From assembly GCF_000648235.2 (NCBI RefSeq), contig NZ_AP017977.1, positions 2,294,001 to 2,358,000 of the forward strand: DNA of 64,000 nt, in the 5' to 3' direction. The DNA comes from Neochlamydia sp. S13 (GTDB taxonomy: Bacteria > Chlamydiota > Chlamydiia > Chlamydiales > Parachlamydiaceae). The notes below the pieces were generated by a model. That model did not search any database. It was not told the origin of the DNA and was given only the letters and a program-made list of their open reading frames with translations. Shown here piece by piece: positions 19,734 to 28,316 of this stretch; the first letter of the stretch is position 1; each line of letters starts with the position of its first letter. Position numbers and translations under genes: made by a program.

Positions 19734-20429
19734 ATGCATTATTTCATTGATGGCTATAATTTAATGTTTCGCGTGTTAAAAGCTGACAATGAGCTGCAAG
19801 CCCAAAGAGAAGCTATTATCCAAGACTTAAATAAAAAAATTCATCTGCTTGGCCTCCAGGCCACCATCATTTTTGATGCTCATCATCAAGCAGGGGAAAG
19901 TTCCCGTACACATCTGCAACAACTAGAAATTATTTTTACAAGCACCGGAGAAACAGCAGATGAACGTATTTTGCAGGAATTAAAACATAGTAAAAATCCT
20001 CGTCAAGAAACCATTATTACTTCTGATAAAAAGTTAGCTTGGCTTGCCCGAAGGCGAAATGCTAGGACAGAAACTGTTGAAGATTTCTTAGTATGGCTGA
20101 ATGCTCGCTATCAAAAAAGACTTAAATACTCTAAACAGCAGGCTTCCCCCCTAGAGGTTAAGCAAAAATCCATCCTGCGCTTCTCCCAAAAAAAAACTCT
20201 TTTATCTAAGCCTCTTACTTCAGTAGAAGGGTGCTTCGAGTTTTATCATCAGCAGTTTGAAATCTCTTTTCAATCGATGGTTAATGCCCACTCCATCAAA
20301 AAAAAAGAAGGGCCCCATCAAGCAAAAAGAGATTCTAAAGACTCTAATAGAGAATTAGATAAGGGATTAACAATGATGGAAAGGTGGCAAAAAGCATTTG
20401 AACGAGATCCAAGCTTAGATGAAATTTAA
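19734..20429 (+). CDS. YacP/Rae1-like NYN-domain ribonuclease
   Basis: The N-terminal 115 or so residues match the NYN (PIN-like) domain of YacP/Rae1: YFIDGYNLMFRV (metal-binding Asp), TIIFDAHHQAG, a central acidic block TADERILQEL and ETIITSDKKLAWLARRRNAR. This is a cytoplasmic endoribonuclease family; Rae1 of Bacillus cuts mRNA on the ribosome. The C-terminal 120 residues are basic and poorly conserved. Start choice: an ATG at 19734 gives MHYFIDGYN, but its AGGAG is only one base away; a TTG at 19719, overlapping rdgB, would add MLIRS and is possible. It is the last gene of the greA operon. Confidence 0.8.
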   Translation: MHYFIDGYNLMFRVLKADNELQAQREAIIQDLNKKIHLLGLQATIIFDAHHQAGESSRTHLQQLEIIFTSTGETADERILQELKHSKNPRQETIITSDKKLAWLARRRNARTETVEDFLVWLNARYQKRLKYSKQQASPLEVKQKSILRFSQKKTLLSKPLTSVEGCFEFYHQQFEISFQSMVNAHSIKKKEGPHQAKRDSKDSNRELDKGLTMMERWQKAFERDPSLDEI

Positions 20430-20638
20430 ACCTCTAAAAATTAATAAAGTTTAAGTATTTTTTGAGCTTTTGGGCAGGCTTATCGCCAAATTGATATTGC
20501 TTTCTATAAAATAAATGGGTAAAAGAAGTTTTAGATTAACATTACTTTTTTTATCTTCTCTACCCTCTCTTTTCTTCTCACCTCATTCAATTAAGATAAA
20601 TTTTGTATCTTTATAGGAATTAACAAGGAGAAACCGTG

Positions 20639-21622
20639 ATGTCCTCAGTAGCCAGTACCTCTCAAAATGCTTATCAAAGCCCCATGTTTGCTAAAGATTT
20701 TTACAAAGAAAAGCTTTTGTATCCTTCTACTAATAAACATACTATCACCTACACTCATAAAGAAATCAAACCCCTTAGTTTATTGCTAACTCATGACTCT
20801 CAAGATGACAATAAAAAAATGGGTAAAATCATTAAATCTGTAGCCTCTTTAGCAGAGTGCATCATTCATATTCTCATTCAACAGGCTGAAGAAAACAAAC
20901 AAACAGCTCTTTACTATCAATTCCAGCTAGCTATCAACAAGGAGATCTCTACCCTGGTAACCATTTATTCACTGCTAGAGGCACGCAAAGTTAATCCCCG
21001 GGCTCTTGCTTTGATGCATGTAATCAATACACTTATGCAATCTCTTTTTTTTAATGAACAGATTAAAAATTCATGGAATACTCTCTTGGGAAACAAAAAA
21101 AACACTTGTAGATCGTCTCTTAATTCTTCTTCTTCTACCAAGCAAGAGCCTGCAGCTTCCACGCCCTTAACTCAAGTAAAAGCTTCATCTTCTGCTGCTA
21201 CCCTTGAAGGACCTTTTATTAATAATGAATATGTCATTTATGCTCATCCCAAAGTATGTATAGATACAACCGATCTAGAGTTCAGCGATGATAATGAAAA
21301 AGATGAAAAGAAAATGCGTAATATTCAAACGGCAGTAGCTGCTATAGCTATCTCCATCTTATGCTTTGATGATTACCAAAAGGCACATGCCCAGGAAGGG
21401 AAAATGATTGCTAAGATCGCCACCCTGCTAAATAAGGAGTTAGCATGGTTAGCAGTGATTTACGGATTGTTAGAGAGGCAAGAAAATCATTCCTTGCTAA
21501 TAGAGCAAAAAGTCCAAGCAATGAAAGATGTGGTAGAAACCACCATTGCATCCCTTTCTACGATTGAGTATGTTAACAAATGGTGGAAAGCTTACCTAGA
21601 GAAAAGTAATAGTACAGTCTAA
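20639..21622 (+). CDS. Hypothetical protein with two tandem related helical domains
   Basis: I do not recognise this protein of about 327 residues. The sequence shows an internal duplication: residues about 60-160 (KIIKSVASLAECIIHI ... INKEISTLVTIYSLLEAR) and about 222-325 (RNIQTAVAAIAISILC ... LNKELAWLAVIYGLLER) share the pattern VA-IA-I, NKEhxxLhxIYxLLExR and a closing (I/Y)xxxWxxxL. The two are joined by a Ser/Thr-rich linker. No signal peptide. AAGGAG precedes the ATG by eight bases; a GTG three bases earlier is also possible. It is a single-gene transcript, and could be a secreted or structural chlamydial protein (guess). Confidence 0.7.
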   Translation: MSSVASTSQNAYQSPMFAKDFYKEKLLYPSTNKHTITYTHKEIKPLSLLLTHDSQDDNKKMGKIIKSVASLAECIIHILIQQAEENKQTALYYQFQLAINKEISTLVTIYSLLEARKVNPRALALMHVINTLMQSLFFNEQIKNSWNTLLGNKKNTCRSSLNSSSSTKQEPAASTPLTQVKASSSAATLEGPFINNEYVIYAHPKVCIDTTDLEFSDDNEKDEKKMRNIQTAVAAIAISILCFDDYQKAHAQEGKMIAKIATLLNKELAWLAVIYGLLERQENHSLLIEQKVQAMKDVVETTIASLSTIEYVNKWWKAYLEKSNSTV

Positions 21623-21766
21623 AAATACTCTACTAACCTCTCGGTATAAAAGCTATTAAGCGCCATTCAGCATAAGAGTCTGCCGCATAATGAAAAAATA
21701 TTTAAAAGAAGAGGGATTCTTCTTGCTCAAAAACAAGCTTCATCATACAATTTTTGTTTTGCTTGA

Positions 21767-21839
21767 GGGGCGTTAGCTCAGTTGGTAGAGCGCTACAATG
21801 GCATTGTAGAGGCCAGCGGTTCGACCCCGCTACGCTCCA
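21767..21839 (+). tRNA. tRNA-Ala (anticodon GGC)
   Basis: A 73-nt cloverleaf: acceptor ggggcgt paired with acgctcc (one G-U), D-arm gctcagttggtagagc, anticodon stem ctaca/tgtag with loop atggcat, giving GGC, and a T-arm around ggttcgaccccg. Discriminator A as usual for tRNA-Ala. Confidence 0.95.
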
Positions 21840-22309
21840 ATTATTCCCTTATCTTTCCTAAGTTGTATTCTTCGCAACTTTGATCACTAGCCCTTAAGAA
21901 ATTTTGAGCAGATGGGCAATGAAAAAAAATATAATGGTTTCTATCATTTTAGAGGTTTACCCTCTTTTAAGGAAAAATCTATTGAAGGAAAAGCTAAAAT
22001 CGCTTTTCCTTAGCAAATATAAGTTTTCTCTTTTCCGCAACTTTAAAAATAAAGAGGATCTTCATTAAAATTGTCCCTCCCCGTTAGGAAGCCTCTACTT
22101 TTAGCTTTCCCCCTCCGCCTCCTTTTTATACACATTTCCTACCTTCACGCCCTGCTAACGGTTTAGCCTCTTTTTATTGAGCGCTAAAACAGGCTCTTTC
22201 CTTTTCATCGGCAGAGTTTAAAACCTTTTCTAGGCAAATTCTCTAGATGCAAGAATTTATCAAGTAACAGGATTGCATAGCAATCGGCTTAAAAGCATAG
22301 GGGTATTAA
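21840..22309. other. Gene-free spacer
   Basis: No gene is seen in these 470 bases. A small inverted repeat (aaggaaaagc / gcttttcctt, about 21984-22012) lacks a T-run. Confidence 0.5.
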
Positions 22310-23412
22310 TTATTTACTTATAGTGCCTGCCATGTAACGATAGACAAAACAGCGATCTTTTTTCTCCAACCTATCTTCTAGCTCCCCATCCCTTGCAAAG
22401 GAACTTACCAGATTTTCAGGAAGCTGATGGTTAGATAAAAATTGACGAATTGAAAAACGAGCCTGAGGCTTAGCTACCCGTAGAACTTCCTGCATCATCT
22501 TTGCAAAATTTTTGGGGCTTAAATAAGAAGCCACATCGGACAAGGAAAAACAATCGAAACTATTAGCGGGACTGGACTCTAAAAACGTTACCACATCGAT
22601 ATTTTTTACTTTAAGGCGATGGGTTCTTTTTTTGATAATGCTTACACCCTCTTGTGTTAAATAGGGAGGAAAGGCCTCAGGAGCTACTTTACCTTTAAAA
22701 TTAATGAAAATAGTAAACTCTCTTTGGCCAGGTTATGCATTAAGCTATTATGCATGCGCCTGTAAAGATAGCTACCAACACGTGTGGCCCCATTAAGATG
22801 GTTATATAAGCCAGGATCACTTACAATACAGCGTAGAAGCAAACGCGCTAGCGCTGAATTTAAGCTTAAATCAAACAACTTACGCCAGTAAACCTTATCC
22901 CATGCTTTTTTCACAAATTCTTGCTGTTCTTTAAGATCAGAGAATTCAAATAACTTATCTACTTTTTTACCTCTTAACATACGTAGCAGAGGCGCTACGA
23001 TTGATTGGCATTTTTTTTCTACCACTCCTTGATAAAGTACGCCTTTCTCAATCATCTTTTTTTTATTCATCCAGTAGTCTCTAGATTTTTCCTCAAAATG
23101 CGGAAGCAACTTTTGAAAAGTATGCAGGCGTGGCTTACATGCTGGCACAGCGCCTAGAAATTCAATGTACTCTTTGTAAGAGAGATGTTGCATCGCGACG
23201 CACTTCAAATTTAAAAGATGGTTTTGAATAGGATTAGCATCAATGGAAACAATTTCCTCGCAATCATCTAGAAGAAGATGTAACGGGCGGTCCCCACTTG
23301 CCGTAATGCTAAGAACTCGATCTCCTGTCTTAATCTTTAACGCTTCCTGCTCAGATCTCCAATCTTCATTGCCAAAACTATAACTAAGCCGCGAGAAAAA
23401 TTTTTCCGACAT
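22310..23412 (-). pseudogene. Frameshifted BtaA-like (DUF3419) aminocarboxypropyl transferase
   Basis: The N-terminal part (23412 to 22684) reads MSEKFFSRLSYSFGNEDW, then the SAM-binding segment VLSITASGDRPLHLL and EEIVSIDANPIQNHLLNLK, as in DUF3419/BtaA proteins, which move a 3-amino-3-carboxypropyl group from SAM to diacylglycerol on the way to betaine lipids. This frame stops after LAKESLLFSLILKVK. The conserved C-terminal part continues in another frame (FINFKGKVAPEAFPPYLTQ ... SFDCFSLSDVASYLSP) to 22310 with no further stop. One inserted base near 22700-22715 would restore a protein of about 367 residues. The break is fresh: no other damage is visible, so a sequencing error is possible. 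Start 23412 has AAGGAAGG upstream. Confidence 0.78.
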
Positions 23413-23474
23413 CCATCCTTCCTTTATTAAATTTCGTCCATTGATCTTTAAGCTCTTTCCTAAACCTTTTCGTT

Positions 23475-24206
23475 TCACATATCGTAGCGCTGAGGATTTC
23501 CTTGGCGAGGGATGCTATTAATAAGTACATCCACCAAATTACTCCATTGGCGCGCTTGCACATAAGGTAAAATTTCATTTACATTCACTCCGACATTGTC
23601 GGCAAAATCGCAAGTAAATTGGATCAGATTATCTTTATCAAACTCTTCATTTAAACTGCTTTTCATTCCATCATAGTAATTGCTCCACACATACCCACCT
23701 TTTTTACGAATAGCATGTAGGCCTGCTTTGAGCTCTTCATCAGTGAATATGCATTGTAAAAACCGAAAAGGATGTAGATGGTTGATTTTATCTCCTGCTC
23801 TTTCTAAAGAGGATTTTTCTCTTGCCAGTTGAGCTAAATTATATTTGGCTAATGAACGAATGACATAACGAATGTTATTTTTTTCATCTGTTTTAACAGG
23901 GCGAGAATAATTACGTGTCACTTTATGTTTACCTTTATTCACACATATTTCTGGTATTCCTATAGTGTAATTAAAAGATAGCTCTGGATTGGCTTCTGAG
24001 CCATTTAAATATGATCCTGCCGTCTTCTGAGCGATATCTAGCTCAACTAGCTGAGCTTGGATTCCTTCTATGACTTCAAGGAAAGGAGTATTTTCGTCTA
24101 CCTGGATCAAAAAGCTATTACCGCAAGGATCTGCTACTCTCATATCTAGCGCAGATAGATAGGAAAAATAAGACAAAGAGAGAACAAAAAAAGCTAGAAA
24201 ACTCAT
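23475..24206 (-). CDS. Hypothetical exported protein
   Basis: I chose the ATG at 24206 because it gives a clean signal peptide (MSFLAFFVLSLSYFSYLSA) and has AAGGAAAGG just upstream; a longer frame reaching 24344 adds a basic leader with little support. The mature protein of about 220 residues starts LDMRVADPCGNSFLIQVDEN, suggesting a small N-terminal sandwich with one Cys. The rest is mixed alpha/beta with three further Cys, and I do not recognise it. Its stop lies only 62 bp before the start of the BtaA-like gene, so the two may be cotranscribed. Confidence 0.7.
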   Translation of the reverse strand: MSFLAFFVLSLSYFSYLSALDMRVADPCGNSFLIQVDENTPFLEVIEGIQAQLVELDIAQKTAGSYLNGSEANPELSFNYTIGIPEICVNKGKHKVTRNYSRPVKTDEKNNIRYVIRSLAKYNLAQLAREKSSLERAGDKINHLHPFRFLQCIFTDEELKAGLHAIRKKGGYVWSNYYDGMKSSLNEEFDKDNLIQFTCDFADNVGVNVNEILPYVQARQWSNLVDVLINSIPRQGNPQRYDM

Positions 24207-24606
24207 TGAAAAGCCTTTCCTTAAAGTTTTTCTTAAGCAAGGAAAAAAGTTTCCTTTATTTAACCTTTTTTTGGCTAAAAGAGAGCCCTGGCCTCTTTTT
24301 GTTAAATAACGGAAAAGTCTAATGCATGTAATTATAATTTCCATCTTTACCTTTTTTTAAGTTGGTATTATTAAATTTAAACCTTACAAACTGGCTCTTA
24401 GATAAGATAGAGGACAAGCTTATAAGGAACTTTTTGGTACTCCTGCTCCCATTCTCTCCCTGCTGTTTAAAGCCTCGCCTTTTATTCCATTAACTCCATG
24501 CACTTATGCTAGTGGGCAGAAAGCTAAAAATATTGCGGAAAATGATGAAGAAACAAGCGTACGATCAGCAAAAAAACTTTTAATCGTTCTAAAAGATGAT
24601 GAACAC

Positions 24607-25566
24607 TTAGAACATATACAAGCAGCGAAAATCAAAGCCATAATTGTTCATCTTAGTTTCTGCAAAATCAAAGGGAAAATCTGGATGTCCTCCATAATGT
24701 CTATACTCATAAAAGGGTACCACAGATAAGGCTAGCTTATCTGCCCAGCCATTTAATCTGTAAATAAGAGGTAATTCAAAACGATACTGAATTTTATGTT
24801 CTAGGCTAATCGTGCTGTCTCTTTGATGGGGATCAGGGTCATCGCTGATCCTACATTTACTAGTAAAAAGGAAGCGTGTTTTAAAGTTGATTCCTATCCC
24901 CCATGAAGGATGGGGATAAAAGAGAGAGAGAAACCCTACTGTAAAATAATCATAAGAAATGCGCATTTTATGTATTACAGGGGAGGGCTTAAGAAATTTG
25001 TTAGTTTCGCACAAGTATCCATACCCCAAGTAAGGTACAAATGTGGGCATCCAGCCTCTTTTCATCTGAAAAGTGTAGCCTACGCGCCCTTCAACATTTC
25101 CCTCTCTATAACAGGATTTAAGCTTATGGCCTTTTGCGCTGCGCCCTTGTAACTTTCCCGCAGCATACAAGGCATTTAAGCCCCCATAGAGGCGACAGCG
25201 CTTAATCCTATCATAGCCTGCATGAACTCCATAGATAAAGTTATGTTGCTTAGAGCTCCCTGTATTGAACGAGCGTTCCCTATGAATATGATAAAAGGTT
25301 GGGCTTATATAAAATTGATGAGGCGATAAAGGAGACGTTTGCTCATAGGCATTCTCTCTTTCCATCTCATAAGAATTCCTTTTGCCATTTCCAGAGCAAT
25401 AGACACTACCTGCTTCCTCCAAGCTCTTTGCAGGGCTGTTTAGACAGTGGGATGTAAGTTCAGTGTTTGCCCAACGGTTATCGCTACAATTATCTGCTTG
25501 CGCAGCTGCTTGGGATGATAAAAATGCTATTACTCCTATTAGCGTTCTTTTAATAATCATAGTCAT
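24607..25566 (-). CDS. Putative outer-membrane beta-barrel protein
   Basis: The 319-residue protein has a signal peptide (IIKRTLIGVIAFLSSQAAA) and a C-terminal Phe (FDFRCLYMF), the usual OMP export signal. The body is a run of amphipathic aromatic strands: FIYGVHAGYDRIKRCRLYGG, VEGRVGYTFQMKRGWMP, SYDYFTVGFLSLFYPHPSWG, YRFELPLIYRLNG, LSVVPFYEYRHYGG. This fits a barrel of 8 to 12 strands in the outer membrane. No family is recognised. Cysteines are present in the strands and early mature region, which is common in chlamydial envelope proteins. Confidence 0.75.
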   Translation of the reverse strand: MTMIIKRTLIGVIAFLSSQAAAQADNCSDNRWANTELTSHCLNSPAKSLEEAGSVYCSGNGKRNSYEMERENAYEQTSPLSPHQFYISPTFYHIHRERSFNTGSSKQHNFIYGVHAGYDRIKRCRLYGGLNALYAAGKLQGRSAKGHKLKSCYREGNVEGRVGYTFQMKRGWMPTFVPYLGYGYLCETNKFLKPSPVIHKMRISYDYFTVGFLSLFYPHPSWGIGINFKTRFLFTSKCRISDDPDPHQRDSTISLEHKIQYRFELPLIYRLNGWADKLALSVVPFYEYRHYGGHPDFPFDFAETKMNNYGFDFRCLYMF

Positions 25567-25912
25567 AGTGAATTACCAAATTTTGATGAAAATGCATGTT
25601 ATGTCAAAGGCCTGCTTAATCTGTCAATAGCCTTCTTAAGAATTTCGGCAAAAAATAAGTAGAGCTTTCAATAAGCCTAACAAATAATTTTTAGGCCTAC
25701 ATAGAGAAGAGAGAGGAATTAAATTTCTTTATCCTATTTTTTCTATCCCTACCACAAGAATTTAGTGCTTACTTAAACTAAAACCTTCACTGATTAGCAA
25801 ATGTTTTAGGAATAATTTTTTTGCTGAGGTAGAGAGTCTAGGGGGCTATTTATTGGACTTTTAACATTTTTTGAAGAGCAAAATTATAGGAGAGAAAAGA
25901 AAAGATTTAATT

Positions 25913-25957
25913 AAAAAGCTAAAATTTGGCATCGAAGACACCAAATTTTAGCTTTTG
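25913..25957 (-). terminator. Rho-independent terminator after the porin gene
   Basis: A long near-perfect inverted repeat (aaaagctaaaatttgg / ccaaattttagctttt) lies 28 bp beyond the stop of the minus-strand porin. In the direction of transcription the stem is followed by a short T-run (gctttttaatt). Confidence 0.85.
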
Positions 25958-25984
25958 TATTTAGGCTAGATTGTCTCTCTTAAT

Positions 25985-27427
25985 TTAGAAAGAGTAAATA
26001 GCTTCAGCTACAAAATTGGAATAATGATGTTTTCCACCAATACTCTTTTTAGCTGCTCTTGTTAATTCTAGTTTAACATCAAGAGACAAGTTGTCAGTTA
26101 AAGCATATAAGCCTTCAAATTTCCATCCTTTATAGTTAGTGTTACCACGTCCTTGATAGGTAATACTCTCTTCGAGGATATTTCCGCGGCCAATACCATT
26201 AGTATCGTTATCAGGCATTGCATAAGCTTGTACACATTGGTATTGAGCTTCAAAAGACCAATCGCCTTCTTTTTCAACCTGACCGATTAAGAAACCAAGG
26301 TACCATCCCCATTTTTGACGGTTATCCGAGCGATGATGATGGTTCTGATGATGGTGAACATACCATTGGGTTGGGTTGAGTTCGTCCCTACGACCTTCAT
26401 AAGCACCTGATTTATGACGTCCTTCGCCATTATAAAGCACAGCACCGAAGATTTGAGTAGGCTTGCCCCAGAACCAATCAGGATTTAAGTGATAAGTAAG
26501 AGTAAGCTGAGATGTTTTAAATCTAAAGCCATTAGGATTTCTCACAAGAAAACGGTTTCGGCCATATTTGTTCCAGTTAATGAAAGAGTATTGAACATCT
26601 AGTCCATAATCTTTGATATTCATTAAGCCAATTTCTGTAGCATAAGCTAAGTGATTAACTCGTTCATCCACCACAAAACCAGCTACTGTCCAATACCATT
26701 CTCCTATAGCTTCAGTACTTCCACTATAGTAAAGGGCGATACCATCCATACGGCTACCAAACTGCACTTCAGATTCAAAAACATCGTAAAGTTTACGACG
26801 GCCTACCTCAATATCGAAGCGAGTGCCGCCACCTTCGTAGATGTTATATCCCCAATAAGCTCTTTTTAAACTAAAATCTTTTCCTGCACCGCTACCATGG
26901 TATCCGGCAGGATCTTGACTAAAATTTAACCATCCATTGTCGGAAACCCCACATGCATTATCGTATTGCAAATGAGCTACGGCATAGGTACGGTCATATT
27001 CATATTTAAAGAAAACGTTGAATTCAACATTAAAATCATTTCGGGATAAAGGTAGGCCCCCTGGAGTAGCTTTTTTAATCGTGTAAGGATCTATAGCTTT
27101 ACCACCTCGCAGTTTTTTATAATCGCCATCGCTTACATAATGGGCTTGAGAAAAAACACTTCCTCCTCCTTTGGTTTTAGGAAGAACGCCTTTCTCATTC
27201 ACATGACGCCATTCAGATCTAACATCGCCACTTACTTTTAAGTTGTTGGCTTTCTCGGCAAGATCTACGTTTCTTTTAGTTGAAATATATTCTTGAAGGG
27301 CATTGAAATCTCTTTCGTTCAATCTTCCTTCTTGACTCAATCTATTATTCTCAATCTCTTGTGCGCTGATAATAGATGTTATACCCATGAGCGCTAAGAG
27401 CGAGAAAAGTAGTTTATAATGTTTCAT
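25985..27427 (-). CDS. Putative chlamydial outer-membrane porin
   Basis: The 480-residue protein has a signal peptide (MKHYKLLFSLLALMG, cut near ISA-QEIEN) and ends in Phe (FVAEAIYSF). The mature part begins with a short helix (NERDFNALQEYISTKRNVDL) and then shows many alternating aromatic strands: LKVSGDVRSEWRHV, FNVEFNVFFKYEYDRTYAVA, RFDIEVGRRKLYDVF, WYWTVAGFVVDERV, WSFEAQYQCVQAYAM, LSLDVKLELTRAAKK. The architecture resembles alginate-export-type 16-18 strand porins and the abundant porins described in environmental chlamydiae. It should allow solutes through the outer membrane. A GGAGAAG ribosome site and a strong terminator suggest high expression. A His-rich loop (VHHHQNHHHR) is notable. 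Confidence 0.8.
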   Translation of the reverse strand: MKHYKLLFSLLALMGITSIISAQEIENNRLSQEGRLNERDFNALQEYISTKRNVDLAEKANNLKVSGDVRSEWRHVNEKGVLPKTKGGGSVFSQAHYVSDGDYKKLRGGKAIDPYTIKKATPGGLPLSRNDFNVEFNVFFKYEYDRTYAVAHLQYDNACGVSDNGWLNFSQDPAGYHGSGAGKDFSLKRAYWGYNIYEGGGTRFDIEVGRRKLYDVFESEVQFGSRMDGIALYYSGSTEAIGEWYWTVAGFVVDERVNHLAYATEIGLMNIKDYGLDVQYSFINWNKYGRNRFLVRNPNGFRFKTSQLTLTYHLNPDWFWGKPTQIFGAVLYNGEGRHKSGAYEGRRDELNPTQWYVHHHQNHHHRSDNRQKWGWYLGFLIGQVEKEGDWSFEAQYQCVQAYAMPDNDTNGIGRGNILEESITYQGRGNTNYKGWKFEGLYALTDNLSLDVKLELTRAAKKSIGGKHHYSNFVAEAIYSF

Positions 27428-28316
27428 GACTTCTCCGTTATTACTTACATTGCAAGTTTAAGTGTTCAACATTAGCTTTTTTATTATGAGTAAATAGCTT
27501 CTAGTACCTGTAAGTATGACACTAAAGCTATTAATCATAAAAAGCTAAAATTGCTTTCAATCGTACTTTTCGATGCATATCTTTTAAAGATTAATCGGCT
27601 AAAAGTCAATACTTATTCCCGATTAATGAGGAATTTTAAATTATGTTTATAGTTTTTAATAAAATTATGTCCTTACAGAAAAACCCTTTGAGAAGCCAGC
27701 GAGAAGAACACTAAGTTAAATGTTAAAGGATGAAAATAAAGCCGAGAATAACATTAGAAGCTAAACTTCATAATAATGAAAAAAAGAGAAGTTAATCACC
27801 GCAGTGAAAATCTTAATCGTTTAATAGCTAGTGGAGTTTTTTATTACCTTGGATGATTTTCTACCTAGAAAGGAAGAGTTGTATGCTTTTGAGCAGCTCT
27901 TTATGCAAACATATACTTAATAAAGGTTATATTTTTAAAGAAAGGGTCAGCTTGTAAGGGTGAATTTACTTTTTGAACTCTATATCTACAGTGTATTTAA
28001 GCAGCATTCTAAAACATCCTTAACAAGAAAAAAGCAAAAGCTGAGAAAAAGATAAGGTTACTTGGACATTAGCCTAACAATACTCTTTTCAACAACTTCT
28101 TATGCAATTATGTATAAAAACTTGTGCCTTAATCTTAGAAAATGGTTTTAGATAAGCACGGCCTATTTAAAGCGAAGAAATAGTTTTGAACTATATACAA
28201 AAGCACTTCTAGCTTTGCCAATAAACGGGGGTAGATAAAAAATCTAAGAAATTAATTAAACTTTAAGTTTGTTCTAAAGCTTGTTTGAATCGATTCATCC
28301 TGATCGCTTGATAAAG
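27428..28316. other. Gene-free spacer with a reversed MITE copy
   Basis: No gene is supported in these 889 bases upstream of the porin. The porin promoter must lie near 27450-27600. A degenerate reversed MITE starts at about 27882. Confidence 0.55.
27882..27985 (-). repeat. MITE-like repeat, copy D (reversed, degenerate)
   Basis: The left end tatgcttttgagcagctctt followed by tatgcaaaca is the reverse complement of the family right end (TGCATAAAGAGTAG-TCAAAAGCGTA). The far end is weak, so the right boundary is approximate. Confidence 0.5.
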
